DNA from: Bradyrhizobium sp. AZCC 1693
GTDB lineage: Bacteria > Pseudomonadota > Alphaproteobacteria > Rhizobiales > Xanthobacteraceae
DNA: 64,000 bases
Direction: 5' to 3'
Assembly: GCF_036924745.1 (NCBI RefSeq)
Contig: NZ_JAZHSD010000001.1
Span: 372,001 to 436,000 of the forward strand
The notes below the pieces were generated by a model, which saw nothing but the letters and a program-made list of their open reading frames with translations, was not told the origin of the DNA and ran no database searches. The stretch's first letter is position 1. Each line of letters starts with the position of its first letter. Of the stretch, positions 28,156 to 36,782 are shown one piece after another. The position numbers and the translations under genes are program-made.

Positions 28156-29664
28156 ATGAGTACCTGGCTTAGTGAACGAGAGCAGCGCCTCGTCGCAGGC
28201 GCCGAGGCAGCATCGGCGGCAACGCCGATTCCCACTCAGATTGTTTCCAACGGCGAATATCTGCCACCCCCGCAGAGCGCCACGCAAAAGAAGGTCGAGG
28301 CGCGGATCAACGAGCTCGCCGACCTGAACGGCAAGCACCTCGGCTTGAGCCGCAGGCAGTTCCTGCACACGAGCTGCGGCATGGCGGCGGCGTTCCTCGC
28401 CATGAACGACATCTACGGCAATGTCTTCCAGGTCGCGGCTGCCGAGGCCCGCGAGCCCGAGCTGATGCTGGCCCGCGCGCAAGGCCTCGCCGGCCAGTTC
28501 ATCTTCGACGTCCAGACCCATTTCGTGCGCGACGATTTCGACCACAAGGAGCTCTTGGACCTGGCCGGGTTCGCGAGCCAGCACTGGAATCCGAAGATGA
28601 AGGAGGAGGGCGTCGCCTCGCTCGCCCGCTACAAGTTCCAGAACTATGTGAAAGAGATCTACTACGACAGCGACACCAACATGGCGCTCTTGAGCGGCGC
28701 GCCGTTCGACGATCCGAGCTGGTGGCTTCTGTCCAACGAGCAGATCGTCAAGGCGCGCGAAACCATCAACGATTTCGCGGGCTCGCGCCGCCTGCTGGCG
28801 CACAGCGTCATCACCCCCAAGCAGCCCGGCTGGATGGAGGAGGTCGACAAGGCGATCGAGGTCTATAAGCCCGATTCCTGGAAGTCCTACACGATCGGCG
28901 ATCCGCTGGCCCCCTCCAAGTTCCCATGGCGGCTCGACGACGAGCAGGTGATGTACCCGTTCTACGACAAAGCGGTGAAGGCCGGCATCAACACGCTGTG
29001 CATCCACAAGGGGCTGCTGCCGCCCGATTACGAAAAGTCGTTCGCCGGCGTGTGGGAATATGCAACCGCATGGGACATCGGAAAGGCCGCGAAGGATTGG
29101 CCGCAGATGAACTTCGTGATCTATCACTCGGCGCTGCGGCCGTTTCTCGAGCTGCCGGATCAGGCGTGGGCGGAGTTCACGTCAACGGGCCGCATCCGCT
29201 GGGCCACCGATCTCGCGGAAATCCCGCAGAAGTTCGGCGTTACCAATGTATATGCCGAGCTCGGCACGTCCTTTGCCAACTCGGCGGTGGCGCATCCGAA
29301 GTTCTGCGCCGCGCTGGTCGGCACGCTGATCAAGGGCATGGGGGTTGATCACGTCATGTGGGGTACTGACTCGGTCTGGTACGGCTCACCGCAGTGGCAG
29401 ATCGAGGCGCTGCGCCGCCTCGAAATTCCGGAGGACATGCAGAAGAAATACGGGTTTGCGCCGCTCGGCGACGCCAATAGCGCCACCAAGCAGCTGATCT
29501 TCGGCGGCAACGCCACCAAGTTCTACAAGATCAGGCTGAAAGCGGCTGACAACACCAGGATGCCAACCTTTTCCGCGGACCGGCTTGCGGCACTCAAGAG
29601 CGAGTATGCACTGGCGGCCAAGGAGCCCTCGAACCTGCGCTACGGCTACGTTCGCGCCGCCTAA
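28156..29664 (+). CDS. Amidohydrolase-2 family protein with Tat-like signal
   Basis: 502 residues. A polar N-terminal 60-65 residues are followed by a twin-arginine-like motif SRRQFLHTSCGMAAAFLAMND, so export in folded form is possible although the signal is unusually internal. The rest is a metal-dependent TIM barrel of the amidohydrolase-2 type: FDVQTHFVRDD near the start, FVIYHSALRPF and HVMWGTDSVWYGSPQWQIE near the end, with the expected Asp. Family members hydrolyse or decarboxylate aromatic or cyclic acids. No domain predicts the substrate. Confidence 0.75.
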   Translation: MSTWLSEREQRLVAGAEAASAATPIPTQIVSNGEYLPPPQSATQKKVEARINELADLNGKHLGLSRRQFLHTSCGMAAAFLAMNDIYGNVFQVAAAEAREPELMLARAQGLAGQFIFDVQTHFVRDDFDHKELLDLAGFASQHWNPKMKEEGVASLARYKFQNYVKEIYYDSDTNMALLSGAPFDDPSWWLLSNEQIVKARETINDFAGSRRLLAHSVITPKQPGWMEEVDKAIEVYKPDSWKSYTIGDPLAPSKFPWRLDDEQVMYPFYDKAVKAGINTLCIHKGLLPPDYEKSFAGVWEYATAWDIGKAAKDWPQMNFVIYHSALRPFLELPDQAWAEFTSTGRIRWATDLAEIPQKFGVTNVYAELGTSFANSAVAHPKFCAALVGTLIKGMGVDHVMWGTDSVWYGSPQWQIEALRRLEIPEDMQKKYGFAPLGDANSATKQLIFGGNATKFYKIRLKAADNTRMPTFSADRLAALKSEYALAAKEPSNLRYGYVRAA

Positions 29665-29696
29665 GCGCCAACGGCTTCGGCGGCACGGGAGGGATT

Positions 29697-30452
29697 GTGA
29701 GGCGACGTGAGTTCATCGCGCTGCTCGGCGGCGCGGCGGCAATCCGGCCACTCGGCGCGCATGCGGCGCGCCCGCCGGAGCGCGTGCTCTATTTCACATA
29801 CTCGGCCGGCTACCGGCACGATGTCATACCGCTTTCAAAGGAAATCCTGCCCCGGCTTGGTAGCAATTCGGGTGTCTTTGAAGTCACTGCAACGGAAGAC
29901 ACGTCTGAATTTTCTACCGAAAACCTTAAGCGCTACGCCGCGGTGATGTTCTTCACGTCAGGAGAACTTCCGATGAGCGACGCGCAAAAGACAGCTCTTC
30001 TTCATTTTGTGCGCTCGGGCCGCGGGTTCGTCGGTGTTCATTCGGCGACGGACACATTCTACACCTGGCCGGACTATCTCGATCTGGTCGGCGGCTACTT
30101 CAATGGTCATCCCTGGCATCAGGCCGTGACAATCGAGGTGGTTGATCCCGGCGATCCGCTGGTGGCTTTTCTCGGGAATTCGTTGCAAGTCGAGGACGAG
30201 ATCTACCAGATCAGCGACTTCGACCATCGTGGATCGCGCGTGCTCCTGCGCCTCGATCCAGGCTCGGTGGACCTTGGCAAGACCGGCGTGCATCGGCGAT
30301 TCTATGGTTGGCCTCTCGCATGGACGCGATACTACGGCGAGGGACGCGTGTTCTATACGGCGCTAGGCCACGAGCCGTCAGTTTGGCAGGACGCCCGCTA
30401 CCAGCGAGTCCTGGCGAATGCCATCCTCTGGTCTGTGCGAAGGTCACCCTAG
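29697..30452 (+). CDS. ThuA-like protein with Tat signal
   Basis: 251 residues starting at a GTG. MRRREFIALLGGAAA is a clear twin-arginine signal. The body is a ThuA/class I glutamine-amidotransferase-like fold: VLYFTYSAGYRHDVIPLSKEIL, FFTSGELPMSDAQ, GFVGVHSATDTFYTW and GRVFYTALGHEPSVW. ThuA proteins act in sugar (trehalose) oxidation pathways or as secreted sugar hydrolases; none is proven for this type. It follows the amidohydrolase by 32 bases, so the two likely share a transcript and both go to the periplasm. Confidence 0.82.
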   Translation: MRRREFIALLGGAAAIRPLGAHAARPPERVLYFTYSAGYRHDVIPLSKEILPRLGSNSGVFEVTATEDTSEFSTENLKRYAAVMFFTSGELPMSDAQKTALLHFVRSGRGFVGVHSATDTFYTWPDYLDLVGGYFNGHPWHQAVTIEVVDPGDPLVAFLGNSLQVEDEIYQISDFDHRGSRVLLRLDPGSVDLGKTGVHRRFYGWPLAWTRYYGEGRVFYTALGHEPSVWQDARYQRVLANAILWSVRRSP

Positions 30453-30483
30453 CGCGACTTGTGCAGGGGTGGGAACGGCTCGG

Positions 30484-31884
30484 CTATCCGCGGATCGCCG
30501 CATTGGCTTTCTCGGCGGCGCTGGTCATCGCAATCTTCGCCGGTTTCGCTCCGGTGACCGCTTCATTCACGCCGATCATGAAAGCGTCCAGGATGGGTCT
30601 CGAGAGCGGATGGAAAAGGATCGCCTTGGCGCGCTCGACATCGGCATTCTGCAAGTTGGTCAGCGCCGCCTCGGCGGCTTGTGCGCCGAACGCCTTCTTG
30701 AAGTCCTGGCTCGACCACGCCGACACGCGTGTCGTCGCCAGCCCCGCTGCGGCGGTCCGCAGCGAGGTCGGCTTGCTGGTCGCCCACAGCAGAAACAGGA
30801 AAGCCGCCCGCTTGTTTCGTGACCTGGAATTGATGCATGCCTGCCAGTGCGACATGAAGGGCACGGACGTGCGACCAGCGACATGTGGAAAGGCGGCAAA
30901 CACGGCCTTGCCGGCAACGTGGCTTCTTGCCGGATTGGAGATGTCGGTAGCGAAATTGCTGCTGTCGATCGCCATCGCCGTCCTGCGCTGCAGGAAGTCG
31001 TCCAGCACGTGATACCATTCGTAGCCGCTCACACCGCCGGGGCCGGCTTGACTAAGCAACTTTCCGTACATCTCGATGGCCGCGATTGCCTCCGGGGTCG
31101 CGAAGGCGGCCCTGTTGTCCTTGACCATGTCCCCGCCATAGGAGAACACGAAGCTCATGGCCGGTGGGGACGAATTGCCACCGGCTTGCGCCCGCATGGC
31201 TATTCCGGACATCTCATCGGTCTTGATCGCGTTGGCGGTGACTAGCAGCTCTTCGAAAGTCCGGGGAACCTGAAGGTTCCTGGCTGCCAGCGCATCGCCG
31301 TTGATGAACAAGGTCACCGCCTCTGATGTGATCGGGATGGCGTAGCGTTCGCCGTCCCGCCACAACGGAAAGGCGCGGGCCGTCTTGAGAACGTCGTTCT
31401 CATCATACCAGCCGGGATCGGTCAGCGACTTGTCGGAATAATAGGCGTTCAGCGGTTCGACCCATCCTGCCGAGATGCCCTGGCCGTAGGTCGTGAACAT
31501 GAAGACGTCGGGTGTGCTGTCGCGACGGTTGAGCTGGACCGGCAGCGCGCCCAGGTACGTGGTCTCCAGCCGGAAGTCGGGAACGACGCTGATACCGGTG
31601 AGCTTGGTGAAATCAGGCAAAAGCGGAGTGATCGCGTTGGACCAGGGATGGATCGCGCCCGCGAGCGTGAGCGTCTGCCCGGCAAACTGCTTCCAGTCTA
31701 TCGCCGCGTTGGCATAGGCCGCGGCGGCATCCTCCGCGAAACCCCACCGCGGCAGCATGGCGAGGGCCGGCAAGGTCGCCCCGGCCGCGCCCAATCCCTT
31801 GACGAAGCGGCGCCGGCTGGCCGACCTTGGACTGCCCGGCAACTTTTCAAGCAACTTTTCAGGCAGCTTTTCACTTGGAGCCAT
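30484..31884 (-). CDS. ABC sugar-type periplasmic binding protein with Tat signal
   Basis: 466 residues from the ATG at 31884 (an upstream in-frame start at 31935 adds a low-quality stretch). The N-terminus has a repeated KLPEKLLEKLPG segment encoded by near-identical 15-base units, then a twin-arginine signal SRRRFVKGLGAAGATLPALAML. The rest is a family-1 (MalE-like) solute-binding protein: GWVEPLNAYYSDKSLTDPGW, GERYAIPITSEAVTLFIN and MSFVFSYGGD. Convergent with the ThuA-like gene; no permease or ATPase nearby, so it is an orphan receptor. Confidence 0.83.
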   Translation of the reverse strand: MAPSEKLPEKLLEKLPGSPRSASRRRFVKGLGAAGATLPALAMLPRWGFAEDAAAAYANAAIDWKQFAGQTLTLAGAIHPWSNAITPLLPDFTKLTGISVVPDFRLETTYLGALPVQLNRRDSTPDVFMFTTYGQGISAGWVEPLNAYYSDKSLTDPGWYDENDVLKTARAFPLWRDGERYAIPITSEAVTLFINGDALAARNLQVPRTFEELLVTANAIKTDEMSGIAMRAQAGGNSSPPAMSFVFSYGGDMVKDNRAAFATPEAIAAIEMYGKLLSQAGPGGVSGYEWYHVLDDFLQRRTAMAIDSSNFATDISNPARSHVAGKAVFAAFPHVAGRTSVPFMSHWQACINSRSRNKRAAFLFLLWATSKPTSLRTAAAGLATTRVSAWSSQDFKKAFGAQAAEAALTNLQNADVERAKAILFHPLSRPILDAFMIGVNEAVTGAKPAKIAMTSAAEKANAAIRG

Positions 31885-32126
31885 ATGGTTGCTCCGGTGG
31901 TTGCTCCGGCCGCGGGATCGGACTTCACAGCGCACGGGATTTTCCCGTGACGTTCTGGCCCTTGCGGGGGGAGACTAACGGGCTTCTAAGCCGCTATGAT
32001 CTGCACGGTTGAGCGTGCCGGTTCCCGCTCATCGGCGCGGACTATGGCTATATTTACATTATACTAGCGATACTCCGCGCCGGCATCAGAAAACAGCCGC
32101 CACGCGGGCGTCGAGGCTTAAGGCCA

Positions 32127-34322
32127 ATGTCAGTCTTTCTGAGCCAGTCCTCTCGATGGTTTGCCCCTCCGCTGGCGCTGGTGGTCGCGGTTCTTCTAAC
32201 TGTGGCTGTTGCGACCGGGCTTCTCGGCTTCCAATATTTGCAGGAGCGACAAGCGGCAAATCTCGCGCAGGAGCGCAACCGCCAGGTGCTCGAGACGCTG
32301 GATCGCCTGAAAGCCGTCATCGCCGACGTTGAGGCGCAAAGGCGCGGCTATCTGCTGACTCTCGATCCGCAATATCTCAAGGCCTATGGTGTCTCCGACG
32401 AAAGCGTACGGCGGGACGCCCAGGCGCTCCAGGCGCTGGTAGCGGGCGATCCATTGCAGAGCCATCGTGCCGGACACCTGGCGCTGACCGTCGCAGCGAA
32501 GCTGCGCGAGATCGATGAAATCGTCAAAACGGTCCGCACCTACTCCGGGCCGGCCGCGCTGGCGATGATCCGCAGCCTCGACGAGATAAGGTCGCAGATC
32601 GACCAGATGGTGGACCACGAGCGCTTCCTGCGCGTGGATCAGGAGAGGCGCGCCGAGGCACTCGAACGACGCAAAGCCTGGCTGATCGCGACCGCGATCG
32701 TCATTGTCGCAGTCCTGGCAGGGGTGGCGTTGGCGCTCGCACGGCTCGAAGCGACCCGGCGGCGTAAAGCGACAGAGGAGAACGTTCGGCTCCAGAACGA
32801 TATCCTGGCGCGCGACAAGAAGATCCGGCGCCTGGTCGACTCCAACATCATCGGGATCATCATCTGGGAAGTCGAGGGGCGTATTCTTGAGGCCAATGAC
32901 GAGTTCCTCCGCATGGTGGGATACGACCGGGAAGATCTTATCGCGGGTCACCTGCACCGGACAACGATGACGCCGCCGGAATGGCGCGACCGCGACGCTC
33001 GTACCGTGGCAGAGCTCAGGCGGATCGGGACTGCCCAACCATTCGAGAAGGAGTACGTGCGGAAAGACGGAAGCCGCGTGCCGGTGCTGATCGGCGGGGC
33101 GATGTTCGGGGAAGGTACAAGTCAAGGTGTTGGCTTTGTTCTCGATTTGACCGAGCGCAAGCGGGCGGTAGAAGCGCTGCGGCAGAGCGAGGAGCGCTTT
33201 CGCACCCTCGTGCAGTTCTCCTTCGACGTCTACTGGGAGACCGATGCGCAACATCGCTTTAGTCACCAGGAGTTCGCGGAGAGCCTTGCCGACGCGCCGG
33301 AATTGGGCTCCGAGATCGGCAAGACCCGTTGGGAAGTGCCTTACCTGGAGCCTGATGAAGAGGCCTGGCGCAAGCACCGCGAGACGCTCGATGCCCACCT
33401 GCCATTCCGTGATTTTGAGCTCGCGCGGCTTGGGCCCGACGGAAGCAAGCGTTACGTGTCCGTCTCTGGCCTGCCTGTGTTTGACGATACGGGGCGCTTC
33501 GTCGGCTACCGCGGCGTCGGGCGGCACATCACCGAACGCAGGCGCGCGGAGGAAGCCTTGCGCGCCATGCAGGCGGAGCTCGCACACGTCAATCGCGTCA
33601 CCTCGATGGGGGAGCTGTCGGCCTCGATCGCCCACGAGGTCAACCAGCCGATCGCCGCAACGGTTACCAACGCCCAGGCCGCCCTGCGCTGGCTGCGCGC
33701 CCAACCGCCCGATCTCGACGAGGTTCGCGCCTCCCTCAGCCGTATCGTCGAGGACGGCAAGCGCGCCGGCAACGTCATCAGCGGGATCCGGGCCCTCATC
33801 AACAAGGTGCCGCCGCGGAAGGACCGGTTCGACCTCAATGAAGCCGTCCTCGAAATGGTCGCGCTGACCCGAAGCGAAGTGCTCAATCATGGCATCTTGC
33901 TGCAGACCGAGCTCGCGCCGGGATTGCCCAGGGTGGACGGCGATCGCACTCAACTGCAGCAGGTGATCCTGAACCTGATCCTCAACGCCGTTGAAGCCAT
34001 GGGCGGCCTCGACGAGGGGACGCGCGAGCTGCGGATCACCACGGAGAGGGAGGCCGCCGGCGGCGTGCTCGTCACGGTGCGCGATTCCGGCCCGGGCCTG
34101 AACCAGGCGGATGTGGAGCGCGTTTTCACGGCCTTCTACACGACCAAGCCCAAGGGCATGGGCATGGGCCTTGCGATCTGCCGGTCGATGGTCGAGGCCC
34201 ATGGAGGGCGGATGTGGGCGAGCGCGAATGAACCTCGGGGCGCCGTCTTTCAATTCACCCTGCCGCTGGAACGAGACGAGAGCATTCCAGCCAAGCACGT
34301 CCGGCCCAAGCCGGCCGCGTGA
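32127..34322 (+). CDS. CHASE3/PAS sensor histidine kinase
   Basis: 731 residues. Two membrane helices (about 12-33 and 188-208) bracket a periplasmic CHASE3-like domain with the AQRRGYLLT motif. Two PAS domains follow (about 235-350 and 355-470), then a dimerisation domain with phospho-acceptor His in SASIAHEVNQPIAATVTNAQ and an ATPase domain with NLILNAVEAM, DSGPGL and GMGMGLAICRSM. The H-box belongs to the group often called HPK4, commonly seen in redox or oxygen sensing. No response regulator is adjacent, so its partner is elsewhere. A terminator-like hairpin lies 44 bases past the stop. Confidence 0.9.
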   Translation: MSVFLSQSSRWFAPPLALVVAVLLTVAVATGLLGFQYLQERQAANLAQERNRQVLETLDRLKAVIADVEAQRRGYLLTLDPQYLKAYGVSDESVRRDAQALQALVAGDPLQSHRAGHLALTVAAKLREIDEIVKTVRTYSGPAALAMIRSLDEIRSQIDQMVDHERFLRVDQERRAEALERRKAWLIATAIVIVAVLAGVALALARLEATRRRKATEENVRLQNDILARDKKIRRLVDSNIIGIIIWEVEGRILEANDEFLRMVGYDREDLIAGHLHRTTMTPPEWRDRDARTVAELRRIGTAQPFEKEYVRKDGSRVPVLIGGAMFGEGTSQGVGFVLDLTERKRAVEALRQSEERFRTLVQFSFDVYWETDAQHRFSHQEFAESLADAPELGSEIGKTRWEVPYLEPDEEAWRKHRETLDAHLPFRDFELARLGPDGSKRYVSVSGLPVFDDTGRFVGYRGVGRHITERRRAEEALRAMQAELAHVNRVTSMGELSASIAHEVNQPIAATVTNAQAALRWLRAQPPDLDEVRASLSRIVEDGKRAGNVISGIRALINKVPPRKDRFDLNEAVLEMVALTRSEVLNHGILLQTELAPGLPRVDGDRTQLQQVILNLILNAVEAMGGLDEGTRELRITTEREAAGGVLVTVRDSGPGLNQADVERVFTAFYTTKPKGMGMGLAICRSMVEAHGGRMWASANEPRGAVFQFTLPLERDESIPAKHVRPKPAA

Positions 34323-34363
34323 TATGGCAGCTTCGCCGGAAGCCTCACGCTGCGTAACTCAGT

Positions 34364-34450
34364 AAGGCCGCATCAGTTGGTGGCCTTTTTCATCTAGCCG
34401 GCCGGGGAGAAGCGGCCCCAGCAGGGGGGCTAGGGGCTGAGCTGGGGCCG
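34364..34450 (+). repeat. Terminator-linked repeat, copy 1 (inverted partner at 42785-42875)
   Basis: Read forward this 87-base stretch matches the reverse complement of 42785-42875: hairpin plus CAT, then GCCGG..GAGAAGCGGCCC, CAGCAGGGGGG and GGGCTGAGCTGGGGCC. The similarity is by eye, with scattered mismatches. A further partial echo, TTGGAGT..TTGGCGGCCTCTTTCAT, is at 34535-34568. Confidence 0.7.
34366..34390 (+). terminator. Rho-independent terminator after the PAS kinase gene
   Basis: Stem GGCCGC/GTGGCC (one G-T pair) around loop ATCAGTTG, followed by TTTTT. It belongs to a repeated sequence also found, inverted, near 42.79-42.87 kb. Confidence 0.7.
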
Positions 34451-34754
34451 CCCATTCCAACCGCCAGCAACGCGGATACAAGCGGCCAACGGTCCGCCAA
34501 ACTACCGCAACTCGGTTTGATCGTTCCGAACTAGTTTGGAGTACCTCGGTTGGCGGCCTCTTTCATATCAGACCAAACCGTGCGATCTCGCCCATAGGCA
34601 GCTTGACGCGCGCGGATTGGGCGATGTCCGCCCTCAGGCGTAACTCAGAAGAAATTTGTCGCGCTGAGTTCTTCTCAGTTGGACCCGATTCGGACATTGC
34701 CGGCTACAGGGCGGCGGCCCATCTGCGGGTTTGGAGATTATTCTTTCGGCAATC
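34451..34754. other. Gap between the kinase and OpgC genes
   Basis: About 300 bases without a supportable gene. Contains the degenerate terminator echo near 34535-34568 and an imperfect 12-bp inverted repeat AACTCAGAAGAA (34642) / TTCTTCTCAGTT (34669). Confidence 0.5.
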
Positions 34755-35948
34755 CTACCCGTCTGAGAATGTCGCGGTAACGGGCTCAGTCGGCTGCGTC
34801 CACAGTGGCTGCCGCCCGGGTTTGATCCTCGTCGAGTTCAGCAGCATCGCGGCGACGATCATTACCAGGATGCCGCCGACGCTGAGTGCGATCTGCATCC
34901 CAACCCCGTTCGAGATCTCGAGCAGCGCCGCGTGGCTACCGCAGGCCAAGAGAACGCCGAGGCAATAGATCGGCAGCGAGTTCTGGCCGCAGCGGATCGC
35001 GCCACGCAGCATCGGCGTCTTCAACGCCTGCCAGTCGCGCGGCACGAGCCGTTCCGCCAGGACCGCGATCGCCAAAAAATGCAGCAGCCGCACGGGATCG
35101 AGATTCGATTTGTCCAATGGGTGAAACAGCTTCGCCAGGGCCTGCGGGATCAAGGTTTCCAGCGGCTTGATGTGCCAGCTCAAGGCGATGACCAGGCTGA
35201 AGAGCAAATACAGGACGGCAACGACCAGCGCCGTGCGTGACGTTGTCCATGACTGGACACGCTTGCCCGCGATCATCCACCACGCGCCGAGTACGACCAG
35301 GAACTGCCAGGCCAGTGGATTGAAGGCCCAATGGCTGCTCGGCCACGCCGGTACCGTCCAGCCGAAGACATGCACCAGCGCATAAAGCGCGAAGGAGGCG
35401 CCCAGCGTCGCGTTCGGGCAGCGCAGCAGCAGCCACAACAACGGCGCGAACAGCAGGTGAAGCAGCACGAAGACGGGCAACACGTCGGCATTGACCGGAC
35501 GGTATTGCAGGATCACCGCGTGCGCGAGCGCCGCGCCCGGATGTTCCAACAGAATGCGCGTATTGCTCTCGTCGGCAAGATGGTCGCGGCCTGCGAGGTG
35601 AACCATGATGGCGCAAGCGAGCGTGAGCAGCAGAAATGCGGCATAAATGTCCCATCCTCGCCGCAGCGAACGGCTTATCACGCCGCTCCAGCCCTCGCAC
35701 CGACGCGCTCTACCGTAGGCCAGCGCGCAGGTCACACCCGAGACGAACATGAACACTTCCGCGGCATCGCTGAAGCCGTAGTTCCGCAGTGTCAGCCAGC
35801 TTCCGATGTTGTTGGGGACATGGTCAAGAAAGATGCACCATAGCGCGACGCCGCGGCAGGCATCGATGCGCAGGTCGCGGCCAGACCCCTTGAACTCCGG
35901 CGGTGGCTCGCCGACCAATGGCTTCGAGGCGTGAATTCGAGCGAGCAT
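34755..35948 (-). CDS. opgC: OpgC-like membrane acyltransferase
   Basis: 397 residues with about ten hydrophobic helices. The N-terminus RDLRIDACRGVALWCIFLDHVPNN carries the R-x-D-x-x-RG and His typical of OpgC and related acyltransferase-3 proteins; ASEVFMF-type block reads AAEVFMFVSGVTCALAYG. OpgC adds succinyl groups to periplasmic glucans from the inner membrane. Glucan-synthesis genes are not nearby, so the acceptor is inferred from family only. Confidence 0.82.
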   Translation of the reverse strand: MLARIHASKPLVGEPPPEFKGSGRDLRIDACRGVALWCIFLDHVPNNIGSWLTLRNYGFSDAAEVFMFVSGVTCALAYGRARRCEGWSGVISRSLRRGWDIYAAFLLLTLACAIMVHLAGRDHLADESNTRILLEHPGAALAHAVILQYRPVNADVLPVFVLLHLLFAPLLWLLLRCPNATLGASFALYALVHVFGWTVPAWPSSHWAFNPLAWQFLVVLGAWWMIAGKRVQSWTTSRTALVVAVLYLLFSLVIALSWHIKPLETLIPQALAKLFHPLDKSNLDPVRLLHFLAIAVLAERLVPRDWQALKTPMLRGAIRCGQNSLPIYCLGVLLACGSHAALLEISNGVGMQIALSVGGILVMIVAAMLLNSTRIKPGRQPLWTQPTEPVTATFSDG

Positions 35949-36782
35949 CTGGTTGCCCTGTCCGGCGTGCGAGCACGCTTTCGGTCGGACGCAGATCGAT
36001 GAGGCACTCCTCCGGAACGCCTTCGCATTTCAAATTGCGCGCGATGCTCCCGGAGTGTGCGGGTGTCGAGCGGCTCGCCGACCGAATTGATGCGGTTACG
36101 AGGCTCGGCTACCGGATGGTTGGGCCCCTTCCGTCGCGGTGTCGTCGCCCAAAACGCCACCCCGATTGCTGGGGCCGGCAGGATCGCTGGCATCCCAATT
36201 CGTTCCCGGGGTTTCATCGCTGGCAATCGGGATCAGAAGCTGCTTGCGCATCTCGGCGAGTCGGGCACGGCAATATTCCCGGTAAAGTAGATCGAGTATG
36301 ACGGGCATGATCGAACCCTCGCTTGATCATCACTGCTAACGCCCCTGCCATCATTGTCGGGCATTTCACCCGCGGCTGAGTTTGAACAGAGCCAGCGGAA
36401 TCTGTTTCTGATGCGATCTGATTGCTATCTCGTGCGCAAAGTACGGAGCGACTTCGCTATCAGACGATCAGACATCCATGCGCTGCAAGTCGATCGCATC
36501 CCGCGCGGATCGTTGAGTTCGATCAGAACAGCGTAGCAGAGCTGTACTTGAAGTCGCTGCGCTGGTGATGTTCACAACGTGATGCCAGCAACCAGAAATA
36601 GCTTCATCATGGTTATATCCTCTTAAAAGAGATATTTGCACCACGACTTTCGCCAATCACCTAGTCCAAATTTCCTCGCCGCGACGTGAACCATTTCACA
36701 TGCAGCGTCGATCGCGAAGAGTGACACTAACAGACGGACGGTGTAGCTTCTTGGACTTCTGCGCACCTCGTAACGGAGCTCG
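35949..36782. other. Long gap upstream of the AraC gene
   Basis: 834 bases with base use unlike the flanking genes, especially the AT-richer half from 36320. Only one short ORF (36096-36308, minus) can be argued for. No repeat, RNA gene or phage sequence recognised. Confidence 0.45.
36096..36308 (-). CDS. Small hypothetical protein
   Basis: 70 residues beginning MPVILDLLYREYCRARLAEM, a helix rich in Arg/Leu, then a polar Pro/Gly/Ser/Asp-rich tail. GAGGG lies 8 bases before the ATG. The N-terminal helix looks protein-like and I have an impression of similar short ORFs in bradyrhizobia, but the tail could be non-coding. No function can be proposed. Confidence 0.4.
   Translation of the reverse strand: MPVILDLLYREYCRARLAEMRKQLLIPIASDETPGTNWDASDPAGPSNRGGVLGDDTATEGAQPSGSRAS

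Noticed and set aside
32196..34298. 700-codon antisense frame over the PAS kinase
   Set aside because: Same codon-bias artefact; the kinase on the plus strand has all catalytic motifs.
36468..36656. 62-codon minus-strand frame
   Set aside because: No ribosome site, no family and overlaps nothing conserved; likely chance.
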